A stretch of 64,000 bases of DNA from positions 9,002 through 73,001 of the forward strand of contig URAZ01000018.1 of assembly GCA_900545925.1 (NCBI GenBank), given 5' to 3'. Under the pieces are notes generated by a model that worked only from the letters and a program-made list of their open reading frames with translations, made no database searches and was not told the origin of the DNA. Position numbers and translations under genes: made by a program. Each line of letters starts with the position of its first letter. The first letter of the stretch is position 1. The stretch is from an uncultured Eubacteriales bacterium (GTDB taxonomy: Bacteria; Bacillota; Clostridia; Oscillospirales; Oscillospiraceae). Below are positions 48,501-57,707 of the stretch, piece after piece.

Positions 48501-49442
48501 GTAGCTTGCAATGCAGATATAGATGTTCGTCGCGTCGCAAGCCTTGTACGGCTCCACCGTTGCAGAAGTCGTAGCGGTGTTGGGTCGGACATACAGACTG
48601 TTGTCCTCGCTGTCATACAAATACAGCAGCTTCGGCTGCGCCGTGCCGGAATAGCCGGACACCTTCGGCTGAAGCGTGCCGCTCGTGCCCATCGCTTCCA
48701 GCGAAAGCGTCTTCTGCGCATCCGGCAGTGTGACTGTAACCGTAGCCGCGCCGCTGACTCTGAAGCCGATGGTCTTGGTCGCAGTCGCGGACGTGGACGG
48801 CTTCATGCCTTTATCGCTCTTGTAATAGACCTGCGCCGTCAGCGTTGCGCCGCCGACACCAGCCGCCGTGACAGTCGCTTCAACCTTATAGGTCGTATAG
48901 TTGCCGACTGTACTTGCGGTGACCTTTTCACTGGCAGGAGAAACCGAGATAACACTGGGGTTATCGCTGGTGAAATGGACTTCGCAGTTTGCCAGATTGC
49001 CTGCAGTCACACCGCTGCCGGTGCCGACCGTGACAGTCGCGGTGAGCGTTCTGGTGTCGCCCTGATTCAGCGCAACCGTGCCGTTGATATTGCTGTTGCT
49101 GAGCGCCAGCGTAAGGGTATATGCGTCCCGCACATAAACCGTGAAATACTCCGAATAATCACGACCATTTACCTTGCCGGTGGCCGTGATCCGGACAGCT
49201 GTATTGCTGGCCTTTACGCCGGTCACAGTTGCCTCTGTTGTGCTGCCGCTGACTGTCGCAACACTTTTATCACTGGAACTCCAGCTGACAGAGCCTTCTT
49301 TGATGATCGACGTCTTGATCGTAATCGTCGAGTTCGGCTCGACGCTGTACGCCTGATTTGCAGCCAATGCCGCAGGCACCATCGCCAATACCATGGCGAG
49401 AACCAGCAGCAGGCTCATGAATCTTCCAAATGTACGCTTCAT
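45537..49442 (-). CDS. Giant Ig-like (Big) repeat S-layer protein
   Basis: 1301 residues: signal peptide (about 1-27, AALAAN), then many bacterial Ig-like (Big2-type) domains over about 30-1100, recognisable by VSWSSSDKSVATVS, IEWTSSAPAVAKVS and ITWTSSDENIVKLSS patterns, and three SLH repeats (about 1105-1300; FTDVSGSYKWAANSVDFMY, TRAMLVTVLYRAAG) for wall attachment. Threonine/serine-rich and acidic overall. Likely a structural or adhesive surface layer protein. It is the largest gene in the window and stands alone between a terminator and a 340-base upstream gap; its SLH end is related to the protein at 28.4 kb. Confidence 0.9.
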   Translation of the reverse strand: MKRTFGRFMSLLLVLAMVLAMVPAALAANQAYSVEPNSTITIKTSIIKEGSVSWSSSDKSVATVSGSTTEATVTGVKASNTAVRITATGKVNGRDYSEYFTVYVRDAYTLTLALSNSNINGTVALNQGDTRTLTATVTVGTGSGVTAGNLANCEVHFTSDNPSVISVSPASEKVTASTVGNYTTYKVEATVTAAGVGGATLTAQVYYKSDKGMKPSTSATATKTIGFRVSGAATVTVTLPDAQKTLSLEAMGTSGTLQPKVSGYSGTAQPKLLYLYDSEDNSLYVRPNTATTSATVEPYKACDATNIYICIASYNAGKTYKDAEEGKLVGSYAVCTVSIKNKGMSVTALEVMNSESVTYNGKTSRLQTLLDNGTMVFGLQDSNYNHDKSDTDVKNSKLIFPELTLTARIKAPDSLLNSETDRRNAYSRIEWTSSAPAVAKVSETKSDKDSATATIKAVAPGTATITAKVDGNVTATYSVTVYQGRAYQIKEEPSIGETVGRMTDAELKSMFEQESAKVEIQTSIYADETAIYGLPVKNASVVTNTDGSKQFKYTLDGLKTATKEFFYNRNDLADAGVTTTGKVTFSDISFTEQPANAAYKLTDTFADLAMTASVSTGTIKSVVWYMNSDQSNGADRAIYTDPASKTSPMRSVLSNIKQYITGTGTYVFYCRVTTSDGKYAETRKASITITGENHIEITFKPTAVKAGETFTITGVPQEYVNGKLTNVTGKTYTITWTSSDENIVKLSSKTSTNSSPSVTATAKAGGQVTIKAETTIGAKKYAAEKAFTVTVPDADAVNVTLGENETYVQLDGSKLAAAVKTAAKVTPSTFTFESPANGTLYTSSAMSGTVSTTIKYSASEVSKMVYRPTRTTGTHTIRYAAYDGSAQVATGTINVMTSANTVEYHISANEKQQMSVSDFQRVYGSGLSTVTFGTNSNSHGALYKGSTTSSGKVGSESYSVSTGSNLLKNVYFIAGSTTSKYTVTIPFTASGSSGQMNGQLVVYVNDTHTLNSTGASFRSMGIANELTPDNATGSTYITIDRIVGGKLYSAYTSIKNCTALTSKDLGSTKFYFSGSNSLDSLYVLPLADSKSVEVSYTIDGSTKGTLSFKVNQQTASNQFTDVSGSYKWAANSVDFMYMNDIIKGNNTKNPKLFGPGAKMTRAMLVTVLYRAAGEPSVTGITNKFTDNKQGQYYYNAVLWASNKGIVNGATATTFDPDGNITREQIAAILYRYAGSPSVTGSLSGYSDQAQVSSFAVTAMQWAVGSGIITGVTSGGKTTLSAKGNATRAQVAVMLHRFLTFE

Positions 49443-49781
49443 AAGTGCACCTCTTTCAATTTGCGGCCTGTTGCAGCCGCAGATTTTTATGTAATCAGTT
49501 TACCATAAAAATTAAAAAATGCAACCAATTTTTACGAAAATGGCTGTTTTTCCAAGCATTTCAGCCCCTTTCGCCCCATGTTGCGAGGTAGACGTAACAT
49601 CCGCCACAAGATATTGTGGGCCGCGCCGCGTCCGCCGCTGTATTTCTCTTTTCCACACGCAAAATTTCCGCGAAGGTTGCGCGCGTTTGAAGAAAAATTT
49701 TTCATCCCAGAAAAAAGCCTCCCCTTTCAGGGAGGCGGCGCGGCGGTACGCCGGGTCGGAGGGGTTCTGCCGGCTATGCGG
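49443..49781. other. Upstream region of the surface protein gene
   Basis: The ribosome site AGAGGTG lies just before the start on the minus strand, and an AT-rich stretch (49,495-49,560) probably contains the promoter. A terminator hairpin (GCCTCCC 49718-49724 with GGGAGGC 49730-49736, T-run on the minus strand) ends the gene at 49.8 kb. Nothing else is seen. Confidence 0.5.
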
Positions 49782-50102
49782 TCATGCTTCGAGCAGATAA
49801 CTCAGGCCAAGTAAGATGTACAAGGGGCCGAAGCAGTATGCCATGAAGAGTTCCTTCTGCGGGACTTTGCGCCGGAAGCCGTCCGTCAGGACGAGGATCT
49901 CAGCAAAATACGCGCCCGCGCCGAGAAAATACGCCGCTGCGCGCAGCAGTTTGTGGATATCCGCCAGCGCAAACGAGGCCAGAAACAAAACAGCCGCCGC
50001 GCCCGCCGCCAGATTGCGCACAACGAGCATAACATGCTCCCGCCGGGCTTCCTCCGGCGACTGATCTTCTGTGATGGTATAGACTGCGTTCTTTTTCTCC
50101 AT
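49782..50102 (-). CDS. Small membrane protein, unrecognised
   Basis: This 106-residue protein has a charged N-terminus (MEKKNAVYTITEDQSPEEARRE) and three membrane helices (about 25-45, 52-70, 85-104). No family recognised. It is followed by a terminator on the minus strand and preceded by the pseudouridine synthase gene, though the 57-base gap suggests its own transcript. Confidence 0.65.
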   Translation of the reverse strand: MEKKNAVYTITEDQSPEEARREHVMLVVRNLAAGAAAVLFLASFALADIHKLLRAAAYFLGAGAYFAEILVLTDGFRRKVPQKELFMAYCFGPLYILLGLSYLLEA

Positions 50103-50159
50103 GCAGCGTCTCCTATGCTTTTAATATTATACATTATATCAGGAAAGCATGGCGCTTGC

Positions 50160-51038
50160 CTAGTCTTTCGGAAAGAAAACTGCCTGCCTCGACAAAATTT
50201 CCATCCGCTCCCCCGTCATGGGGTGCGGGAAAACGAGCCTTGCAGCACACAGCTGCTGCGTGAACAGTCCGTGGGCAGCGGAATACGCCGTCGATTCCGG
50301 GCTTGTATACTGCGGGTCGCCTAAGATGGGGAAACCGGAGGCCATGCAGTGCAGCCGCAGCTGATGCGTGCGGCCCGTCAGAGGGTGCAGTTCCAGAAGT
50401 GCTGTTTTTTCCGCCCGTTCCAGCACGCGGTACTGCGTCAGCGCCTTCTGTCCCCGCTCGTCCACAATACGGATGAGATTCCCGCCGCCGATCTTATAGA
50501 CCGGCAGGTCGATCTGCCCTTCCGCCTGCGGCGGCTGGCCGAAAACCGAAGCAAGATAGGTCTTCTCCAGCTGCCGCTCGCGCAGCATCCGGCAGAACCG
50601 GTCGTGGATATTCGCGTTTTTCGCCAAAATCACCACGCCGAACGTGTCCCGGTCGAGCCGCGTCACGGGATGGACGCCGGAGGCCTCGCCGCGCGCCAGC
50701 AGGTGATACAGCACGCCGTTTGCCAGCGTCCCGCTGTTTTTCTGCGGCGACGGATGCACCAGCATTCCAGAGGGCTTGTCCACAGCGAGAAAGCATTCAT
50801 CTTCATAAAGGATGGAAAGCGGCAGTGGCTCCGGCTCAAAGCCCTCCGTCCGCTCCTCCAGCACGACGCGCACCCGGTCGCCGGGCATGACCGGCGCATC
50901 GGTATGCGCGGGCGCGTCGTTTACAAACAGCGCGTTCTGCCATTTGAGCCGCTTGACCAGTCCGGCAGACAAGCCGAATTCCCGCCGCAGGAGCGACAGC
51001 AGCTTTGCCTGCCGCGCGGCCGTCTGTTCCAAAACCAT
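50160..51038 (-). CDS. RluA-family pseudouridine synthase
   Basis: This 292-residue RNA-modifying enzyme with an N-terminal S4-like segment (about 20-70) and the catalytic core with the signature HPVTRLDRDTFGVVILAK, whose Asp attacks uridine. Start 51038 has AAGGAGG 8 bases upstream; the frame extends further without a site. Whether it acts on 23S rRNA (RluD-type) or tRNA is not determined. Orientation and gap to the permease-like gene upstream suggest a separate transcript. Confidence 0.9.
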   Translation of the reverse strand: MVLEQTAARQAKLLSLLRREFGLSAGLVKRLKWQNALFVNDAPAHTDAPVMPGDRVRVVLEERTEGFEPEPLPLSILYEDECFLAVDKPSGMLVHPSPQKNSGTLANGVLYHLLARGEASGVHPVTRLDRDTFGVVILAKNANIHDRFCRMLRERQLEKTYLASVFGQPPQAEGQIDLPVYKIGGGNLIRIVDERGQKALTQYRVLERAEKTALLELHPLTGRTHQLRLHCMASGFPILGDPQYTSPESTAYSAAHGLFTQQLCAARLVFPHPMTGERMEILSRQAVFFPKD

Positions 51039-51100
51039 GCGCACCGCCTCCTTCGGCGCTATTATACCGTGCCGCGGCACAGCGCGCAAGTCCTGCGCCA

Positions 51101-52162
51101 CTATCCCTCCGGCTGCAGGCCGGAATGATCCCAGATCTGCTTGAAGAGCATGGCCGCGATGGGAAACACGATCATCCCGCCCACGCCCAGCAGCCGGTAG
51201 CCCGTGTAAAGCGCCAGCAGCGTCAGCACCGGATTCAGCCCCACCTGCTTTCCGACCAGACGCGGCTCAAGCGCCTGCCGGCTGAGGGCTGCGGCTCCAT
51301 ACAGAATGACAAGGCCAATGCCGGTTTTCGTCTCGCCGCGCAGAAACAGCGCCAGCGCCCATGGAATCAGAATCGTGCCCGTACCGAACACCGGCAGCGC
51401 ATCGACCAGCGTGATGACCAGCGCTGCCAGCACCGGATAGCGCACCCGCAGCAGCAAAAGCCCTGCGTTCAGAATCAAAAATGTAATGCCCATCAGCTTC
51501 AGCTGCGCCCGAAGCCAGCCGCCGAGCGTCGCGCGCACATGTCCGCCGAGCGTCTGCAATTTTTCCAACCACGCGGGCCGCACCGCGCGGCGCAGCCAGC
51601 TGCGGATGGCGGGCAGTTCGCCGGAGAGCATAAAGCTGGACAAAATCGCCGTCACCGCAAACAGGATCGCATCCGGCAGCCGTCCGATGACGCCGGAAGC
51701 CCAGGAAAAGAGCGTCTCGTAGAGTTTCGTACCGAAGCCCGCACCGGTCTTGAAAAACTCCTCGACGCCCGCACGTAGCCCCGTTCCGAGCCCGTCCGGC
51801 AGCCGTCCGGCAAGTGTGAGCAGGCGTGATTTCAGGCGTTCAAAAAGCGGAGTCAGATTTTCCGCCAGCTGCGGCAGCTGACGGGCAAGATCCGCCGCCT
51901 CCGAGCACAGCAGGCGGCACAGAAAAAACAGTCCGCCAAACAAAATCCCGAACAGCAGCAGTACACACAGCCCGGACGCCAGCGGGCGCGGAACATGCCC
52001 CCGCGTCTGCAGAAACCGCACCGGTTTTTCCGCCAGCAGGCTCACGGCAAGCCCGATAAAAAACGGCAGCAGCACCGGCAGCAGCAGCGCGCCGAATGCC
52101 CACGCACCGAGCGCGCAGCCCAGCACGATCAGAACAGTCTTCCAGATCTTGCGGCTTTTCAT
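51101..52162 (-). CDS. AI-2E (PerM/YtvI) family transporter
   Basis: This 353-residue membrane protein has the PerM arrangement: two N-terminal helices, a Leu/Glu/Arg-rich region (about 65-140), then helices over 145-345, with the family motif LVDALPVFGTGTILIPWAL. The members include sporulation protein YtvI and exporters; the substrate is uncertain. GGAGG lies upstream of ATG 52162; the frame starts at 52285 but without a site. Confidence 0.85.
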   Translation of the reverse strand: MKSRKIWKTVLIVLGCALGAWAFGALLLPVLLPFFIGLAVSLLAEKPVRFLQTRGHVPRPLASGLCVLLLFGILFGGLFFLCRLLCSEAADLARQLPQLAENLTPLFERLKSRLLTLAGRLPDGLGTGLRAGVEEFFKTGAGFGTKLYETLFSWASGVIGRLPDAILFAVTAILSSFMLSGELPAIRSWLRRAVRPAWLEKLQTLGGHVRATLGGWLRAQLKLMGITFLILNAGLLLLRVRYPVLAALVITLVDALPVFGTGTILIPWALALFLRGETKTGIGLVILYGAAALSRQALEPRLVGKQVGLNPVLTLLALYTGYRLLGVGGMIVFPIAAMLFKQIWDHSGLQPEG

Positions 52163-52276
52163 GGTTTGAACTTCCTCCTGTGCTTTTCTGCTTGCATTTT
52201 GCGGGTATGTGGTGTATATTGGAGTCTGACTATAGACACTTGCTTTTCCAACACGGACAATTATGAGGTGAACGCT

Positions 52277-52717
52277 ATGGAACAAAGCCCGAAGTATTAT
52301 ATTGTGGAGGCCGCAGCCCTGCCGGAGATCTTCCAGAAGGTCGCCGAGGCCAAGCGGATGCTCGAAACCGGCGAGACGGACAAGGTCAACGTGGCCGCGC
52401 AGGCAGTCGGCATCAGCCGCAGCGCATTTTATAAGTACCGCGACGCCATCGCGCCGTTTCAGAACCTGATGGCGGGCCGCATCATCACGTTTCAGATCAT
52501 GCTCAAGGACAAGGCCGGCATCCTGTCCGAGATATTAACTATTTTTGCCAGTTGCGGCGCGAATATACTGACCATTAACCAATCGATCCCCACCGGAGGC
52601 CGCGCTATGGTGACCATTTCGGCAGAGACAAGCAACCTCAACTGCAACATCGAAGCGCTGACCCAGCAAATCGCAGAAAGGAAGGGCGTAGTCAAGGCAG
52701 ACTGCGTCGCAGGATAA
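52277..52717 (+). CDS. ACT-domain regulatory protein (PheB/UPF0735)
   Basis: This 146-residue protein has an N-terminal helical, HTH-like segment (VNVAAQAVGISRSAFYKYRD) and a C-terminal ACT domain (about 70-146; GRIITFQIMLKDKAGILSEIL, shown as KDKAGILSEIL). It probably binds an amino acid and regulates the homoserine pathway. The alcohol dehydrogenase starts 4 bases after its stop, then the homoserine dehydrogenase, consistent with one operon. Confidence 0.88.
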   Translation: MEQSPKYYIVEAAALPEIFQKVAEAKRMLETGETDKVNVAAQAVGISRSAFYKYRDAIAPFQNLMAGRIITFQIMLKDKAGILSEILTIFASCGANILTINQSIPTGGRAMVTISAETSNLNCNIEALTQQIAERKGVVKADCVAG

Positions 52718-52721
52718 GCAT

Positions 52722-53906
52722 ATGCAGGCATTTGAATATTTCGTACCGACTGAGATCGTGTTTGGCGCAGGCAGCACGGAGAAGCTGCCGGAACTGCTGA
52801 AAAAGCGCGGGCTTTCGCGCGTGCTGGTCGTCTACGGCGGCGCAAGCGCGAAGAAAAGCGGATTGCTTGACCGCGTGTTCCGGCTCCTGGACAAGGCGGA
52901 CGTCCGCTATCGCTCGCTCGGCGGCGTACAGCCGAACCCGCGCGTGGCGCTGGCCCGTGAGGGCGTGCAGCTGGCGCTGGAATCGGGCGCGGAGTTGATT
53001 CTGGCAGTCGGCGGCGGCAGCGTCATCGATACCTGCAAGGCCATCGCCCACGGCGCTGCCAACCCCGGCACAGACATCTGGGAATTCTGGAAGCGCCGCG
53101 CACCGCTGACAAAATCCATGCCCGTCGGTGTCGTGCTGACCATCCCGGCAGCCGGCAGCGAGACGAGCGACTCCGCTGTTCTGACCAACGCGGAAGCAGG
53201 CGAAAAGCGCGGCCTCAACACCCCGTTCAACCGCCCGGCCTTCGCCATTCTCGACCCCCTGCTTGCCGCGACGCTCCCGGTGCATCAGGTCGCCTGCGGC
53301 GTGAGCGATATTCTCATGCACACGCTCGACCGGTATTTTAACCCCGTCACCGACAATGCCCTGACGGACGAACTGGCCGAGGCACTGCTGCGCGTCGTGC
53401 TGGAATACGGCCCTGCCGCCGTGCGTGACGCACATGACGAGAAGGCTATGAGCGAAATCATGTGGGCAGGCTCCCTGTCGCACAACGGCCTGACCGGCCT
53501 CGGCGGCAAAAAGGATTTCGCCACGCACCAGCTGGGGCATGCACTGAGCGAGAAATTTGACGTCTACCACGGCGACAGCCTGACCGCCGTCTGGAGCAGC
53601 TGGGCAAGATCCGTCATGGACGAAAGCCCGGCACGCTTTGCCCGCTTCGCACGGAACGTCTGGCATGTGGAGGAGGCAGACGACACTGCCGCCGCCCTCG
53701 CCGGCATCGCAAAGCAGGAATCGTTCTTCCGCTCTATCGGCATGCCCGTGTGCCTGGGCGAACTCTCCTGCGGCAAGCAGGACGAGGCGGGGCTTGCAGA
53801 CCTTGCCAGCCGGTGCAGCTACGGAAAAACACGCACGATCGGCACGTTCCGCGTGCTGGACTACGAGAAGATCCTTGCGATCTACCGCAGGGCCAACGAA
53901 GCATAA
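52722..53906 (+). CDS. Iron-containing alcohol dehydrogenase
   Basis: This 394-residue group III dehydrogenase uses NAD(P)H to interconvert alcohols and aldehydes. The NAD site (GGGSVIDTCKA) and iron ligands (D/H in the stretch GKKDFATHQLGHALSEKFD and HGDS) are visible. It is 11 bases before hom. Substrate unknown; butanol or aldehyde reduction is a common role. Confidence 0.9.
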   Translation: MQAFEYFVPTEIVFGAGSTEKLPELLKKRGLSRVLVVYGGASAKKSGLLDRVFRLLDKADVRYRSLGGVQPNPRVALAREGVQLALESGAELILAVGGGSVIDTCKAIAHGAANPGTDIWEFWKRRAPLTKSMPVGVVLTIPAAGSETSDSAVLTNAEAGEKRGLNTPFNRPAFAILDPLLAATLPVHQVACGVSDILMHTLDRYFNPVTDNALTDELAEALLRVVLEYGPAAVRDAHDEKAMSEIMWAGSLSHNGLTGLGGKKDFATHQLGHALSEKFDVYHGDSLTAVWSSWARSVMDESPARFARFARNVWHVEEADDTAAALAGIAKQESFFRSIGMPVCLGELSCGKQDEAGLADLASRCSYGKTRTIGTFRVLDYEKILAIYRRANEA

Positions 53907-53917
53907 GGAGGTCCGTC

Positions 53918-55108
53918 ATGAAAAAGCTTGCCATTCTCGGCCCCGGCGTCGTCGGCGGAAGCTGTGCGGAAATTCTGCTGCGGGACGTAAGCCTGCTTGA
54001 ACGAAGCGCAGGGGAACAGCTGGAACTTGCGTATGTGCTGGCACGCCGCGAACTGCCGGACAGGCTGTACCGGGACAAGGTCGTCACGGATTTTTCTGTG
54101 ATCGAGCGCGACGCGAACGTGTTTCTCGTTATAGAGACGATCGGCGGCTGCGGCGCGGCGCTCGAGTATGTCCGCCGCGCGCTTGCCGCAGGCAAGCACG
54201 TCGTAACGGCCAACAAGCAACTCATCGCCGAGCACGGCACGGAACTTCTGGCGCTAGCAAAAGCCAGCGGTGTAAGCCTTTTGTTTGAGGCCTCCGTCGG
54301 CGGCGGCATCCCGGTGCTGCATCCGCTGAGTCAGTGCCTCGGAGCAAACGAAATTTACGAGGTGCGCGGCATTCTGAACGGCACAACGAATTTTATCCTC
54401 ACGCAGATGCTCGAGCGCGGACAAAGCTATGAATCGGCGCTCCGTGACGCGCAGGCGCGCGGCTACGCCGAGCAGGACCCGACTGCCGATGTCGAGGGCA
54501 TCGACGCGGGCCGCAAGATCTGCATTCTGGCCGACATGCTGTTCGGCAGAAATGTTGCCCCGTCCCGCGTCAGCATGACCGGTATTTCCGCCATCACGGC
54601 GGTGGACGCCGCATTTGCCGAGGCCGCCGGGATGAAACTGCGGCTGCTCGGCCGGGCCGTCCGGCAGGGTCAGGCGCTCGCAGTGTTCGTCTCACCGCAT
54701 TTCATTGCGGGCACGCAGCCGCTTGCTCCCATCTCCGGCGTTCTGAACGCCGTCGAAGTGCTGGGCAGCAGCGTCGGCGCGGTCATGTTCTCCGGCCCCG
54801 GCGCAGGCGGCCCGGCGACGGCCAGCGCCGTTCTGGGCGATGTCATTGACATTGTCCGCAATCCCGGCCGCAGCCAGCCCGTCAGCTGGTCGGCGGAGCC
54901 TGCCACACTTCTTGATCCGGAAGAACTTGAAGCATCGTTCTTTTTCCGCACAAGGCTCCCCAAGGAAACCTGTGATCAGGCGCTCGGTTCCGTCCGCTGG
55001 CTGCCCGATGCAGGCGCATTCCACGGCGGCTTTACGGAGAAGACCACCCGGAAGGCCCTCCGCGCCTCCGGCCTCGCGCTGGACGCAGTCTGGCCCTTGT
55101 TGGCATAA
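53918..55108 (+). CDS. hom: Homoserine dehydrogenase
   Basis: This 396-residue enzyme reduces aspartate semialdehyde to homoserine on the way to threonine and methionine. N-terminal NAD(P) site (GPGVVGGSC), the motif VVTANKQLIA, catalytic stretch GILNGTTNFIL and Lys/Asp-bearing EQDPTADVEGIDAGRK. The C-terminal portion (about 335-396) is short compared with the usual ACT domain. ATG 53918 is chosen because AAGGAGG lies just upstream. The ACT protein two genes earlier may supply regulation. Confidence 0.95.
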   Translation: MKKLAILGPGVVGGSCAEILLRDVSLLERSAGEQLELAYVLARRELPDRLYRDKVVTDFSVIERDANVFLVIETIGGCGAALEYVRRALAAGKHVVTANKQLIAEHGTELLALAKASGVSLLFEASVGGGIPVLHPLSQCLGANEIYEVRGILNGTTNFILTQMLERGQSYESALRDAQARGYAEQDPTADVEGIDAGRKICILADMLFGRNVAPSRVSMTGISAITAVDAAFAEAAGMKLRLLGRAVRQGQALAVFVSPHFIAGTQPLAPISGVLNAVEVLGSSVGAVMFSGPGAGGPATASAVLGDVIDIVRNPGRSQPVSWSAEPATLLDPEELEASFFFRTRLPKETCDQALGSVRWLPDAGAFHGGFTEKTTRKALRASGLALDAVWPLLA

Positions 55109-55127
55109 AAACGTTCTGAATCCGCTC

Positions 55128-55163
55128 TCCCCTGTCATACATCTATGGCAGGGGGGATTTTTT
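55128..55163 (+). terminator. Terminator after hom
   Basis: TCCCCTGTCAT pairs with ATGGCAGGGGGGA (G-T pairs included) and is followed by TTTTTT, which runs into the next start codon. Confidence 0.7.
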
Positions 55164-55652
55164 ATGAAACGCAAATGGTGGACCGTCTGTTTTCTGAGCA
55201 TTCTCGCCGGTTCCGCGCTCCATTTTCTCTATGACCTGTGGCCAAACCCTCTGACAGCAGTGTTTGCACCGGTCAACGAAAGCGTCTGGGAGCATCTGAA
55301 GCTGCTATACTGGCCGTTTCTCGCCGCCGCGTTCGTGCTGACGAAGGACGAAGCGGACGGCCGAAAAAGCTGGTGCGGTCTGCTGGCGGGACTTCTGGGC
55401 GCGCCGCTGCTTCTTCTGGGCACGTATTACACACTCTTGTCCGGCTTCGCGCTGTACGGCCTGCCGCTCGACCTTATTTTGTACGCGCTGGCAATGGCCG
55501 GCGGCTTTGGGCTGGCGTGGCATTTGCAGAAAGCGGCTTCTCCCGCGTGGCTGTGCGGCGTACTGGTGATTGCGGCAGGCGTTTACGGTGCCTCGCTGGC
55601 ACTGTTTTCGTTCGCGCCGCCGGATCTGCCGATTTTCACGCCGCCAGTCTAA
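55164..55652 (+). CDS. Small multi-helix membrane protein (DUF6512-like)
   Basis: 162 residues, five or so helices, and the stretch FAPVNESVWEHLKLLYWP (about 33-50), which I recall from DUF6512 membrane proteins. GGGGGGATT precedes the ATG. The upstream terminator overlaps its ribosome site, so translation and termination are linked. Role unknown. Confidence 0.65.
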   Translation: MKRKWWTVCFLSILAGSALHFLYDLWPNPLTAVFAPVNESVWEHLKLLYWPFLAAAFVLTKDEADGRKSWCGLLAGLLGAPLLLLGTYYTLLSGFALYGLPLDLILYALAMAGGFGLAWHLQKAASPAWLCGVLVIAAGVYGASLALFSFAPPDLPIFTPPV

Positions 55653-55671
55653 AATTTTCTGTATTTTTGTG

Positions 55672-55700
55672 TTGACAACCGCGTTTTTCTCCTGTATAAT
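55672..55700 (+). promoter_or_regulatory. Sigma-A promoter of the infC operon
   Basis: TTGACA (55672-55677), 17 bases, TATAAT (55695-55700): full consensus. Confidence 0.9.
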
Positions 55701-55706
55701 AGCCCG

Positions 55707-55855
55707 GAGAAAACAAAGAAGGAGCGGCGAGCACCGCAACTCACCTCCAGCAGTCTGCGAAGAGGTTCATAATTTCCTCCGCTTTGTGCGGGAAGTTGGA
55801 TTTTATGTGCGGGTGCTTTGCGGCATCCGCACTTTGCATTTGGAGGTGCTTTACA
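55707..55855 (+). ncRNA. L20-type leader of the infC-rpmI-rplT operon
   Basis: A 149-base structured leader between the promoter and infC. It contains paired segments including GTGCGG-GTGC..GGCAT-CCGCAC (from about 55807), followed by TTTGCATTT, which can act as an attenuator. In Firmicutes, L20 binds such a leader and shuts off the operon; assignment is by position and operon, not covariation. Confidence 0.7.
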
Positions 55856-56374
<519 letters not shown>

Positions 56375-56408
56375 ACTACAATCGCAATCACACGGAAGGA
56401 GAACCACT

Positions 56409-56606
56409 ATGCCTAAGCTGAAGTCCCATAGCGGCGCCAAGAAAAGATTCAACCTCACCAAGAACGGCAAGGTCAAAAGAGCGCACGCATTCAAGAGCCA
56501 TATCCTCACCAAGAAGACCACCAAGCGTACCCGCAACCTGCGCAAGAACGGCTACGCCGACGTGACTGTGGAAGATATCGTGAAGAAGATGATCCCTTAC
56601 AAATAA
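56409..56606 (+). CDS. rpmI: Ribosomal protein L35
   Basis: 65 residues, very basic; MPKLKSHSGAKKRFNLTKNG is the L35 start (shown within limit) and the length is standard. AAGGAG precedes it. Second gene of the operon. Confidence 0.98.
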   Translation: MPKLKSHSGAKKRFNLTKNGKVKRAHAFKSHILTKKTTKRTRNLRKNGYADVTVEDIVKKMIPYK

Positions 56607-56642
56607 TCGGTAAGGGTTGACGACACATAGGAGGATAATATA

Positions 56643-56996
56643 ATGGCAAGAGTAAAAGGCGCAATGATGACGCGCAAAAGAAGAAATAAGACCCTGAAAC
56701 TCGCAAAGTCCTACTGGGGCTCCAAGTCCCGTCACTTTAAGATGGCCAAGCAGGCCGTTGCAAAGTCCGGCGTTTATTCGTATGTCAGCCGCAAGCTGAA
56801 GAAGAGAGATTTCCGCCAGCTGTGGATCTCCCGTATCTCCGCGGCCGTCGCACCCTACGGCATCAACTACAGCCGTTTCATCTACGGTCTGAAGAAGTCC
56901 GGCATCGAGATGAACCGCAAGGCTCTGAGCGAACTCGCCATCGCCGATCCCGAGGCGTTCAAGGTTCTCGTCGAGACCGCGAAGAAGGCTCTGTAA
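56643..56996 (+). CDS. rplT: Ribosomal protein L20
   Basis: 117 residues, standard length, with MARVKGAMMTRKRRNKTLKL. It is a primary 23S rRNA assembly protein and the operon's repressor through its leader RNA. AGGAGG ribosome site; terminator follows. Confidence 0.98.
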   Translation: MARVKGAMMTRKRRNKTLKLAKSYWGSKSRHFKMAKQAVAKSGVYSYVSRKLKKRDFRQLWISRISAAVAPYGINYSRFIYGLKKSGIEMNRKALSELAIADPEAFKVLVETAKKAL

Positions 56997-57007
56997 GCAA
57001 ATTTTAT

Positions 57008-57037
57008 GGCCGCCATATGCAATATGGCGGCCTTTTT
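57008..57037 (+). terminator. Terminator of the infC operon
   Basis: GGCCGCCATAT-GCA-ATATGGCGGCC, perfect 11 bp, followed by TTTTT. Confidence 0.92.
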
Positions 57038-57057
57038 CTATGGATAAGGAGAGTTTT

Positions 57058-57702
57058 ATGGCCTGGAAAGCAGTTTTATTTGACATGGACGGCGTTCTGA
57101 TCGATTCAGAGGAATATATGGCGAAGACCGGTGTCCGTGCGCTGAAGAAATACGGCATCAACGCAAAGGAATCTGACTTTGCGGAGTTTGTCGGCTGCGG
57201 CGAGAACCGCTACGTCGGCGGCGTGGCAGAAAAATACGGCGTGCCGTACCGCACAGAGATGAAGGACTATCTCTATACCTGCTATGGTGAGCATGTAAAG
57301 GAGGAGGCCAACATTCCGGACGGCGTTCTGGACGTACTGCATACACTGCGTGCACGGGGCTACCGTCTGGCCGTCTGCTCGTCGGCAGACCGCGTGAAGG
57401 TTCTCATGAACCTGTCCGCCATCGGCGCGGAGGAATCCCTGTTCGACCAGCTTGTGACCGGCACCGACATCAAGAACCCCAAGCCGGATCCCGAGATCTA
57501 TCTGACAGGCGCGGCCAGTCTCGGCCTTGCACCGTCCGAATGCATCGTCGTTGAGGACGCGCCCAGCGGCATCCGCGCGGCGCACGCTGCCGGGATCGAA
57601 GCCATCGGCCTCGCCACCAGCTTCCCGGCAGATTATCTGCGCCAGCAGGCACAGCCCGACTATCTTCTGCCGGATCTCAAGTCGATCCTGACGCTGCTGT
57701 GA
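57058..57702 (+). CDS. HAD-family hydrolase, beta-phosphoglucomutase-like
   Basis: This 214-residue HAD phosphatase/mutase: motif I FDMDGVLIDSE (Asp nucleophile and acid/base), helical cap (about 15-85), motif II CSSAD, motif III Lys in KNPKPDPEIY and motif IV VVEDAPSGIRAA. It hydrolyses or isomerises a sugar phosphate; the precise substrate is not clear. ATG 57058 has AAGGAGAG upstream; the in-frame ATG 57040 sits inside the terminator tail. Confidence 0.9.
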   Translation: MAWKAVLFDMDGVLIDSEEYMAKTGVRALKKYGINAKESDFAEFVGCGENRYVGGVAEKYGVPYRTEMKDYLYTCYGEHVKEEANIPDGVLDVLHTLRARGYRLAVCSSADRVKVLMNLSAIGAEESLFDQLVTGTDIKNPKPDPEIYLTGAASLGLAPSECIVVEDAPSGIRAAHAAGIEAIGLATSFPADYLRQQAQPDYLLPDLKSILTLL

Positions 57703-57707
57703 GCCCC

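Noticed and set aside
49718..49736. CCTCCC..GGGAGG near 49.7 kb as another C/G-tract operator
   Set aside because: It has a loop of TTTC/A and a T-run on the minus strand beyond a stop codon, and no -35/-10; it is a terminator.
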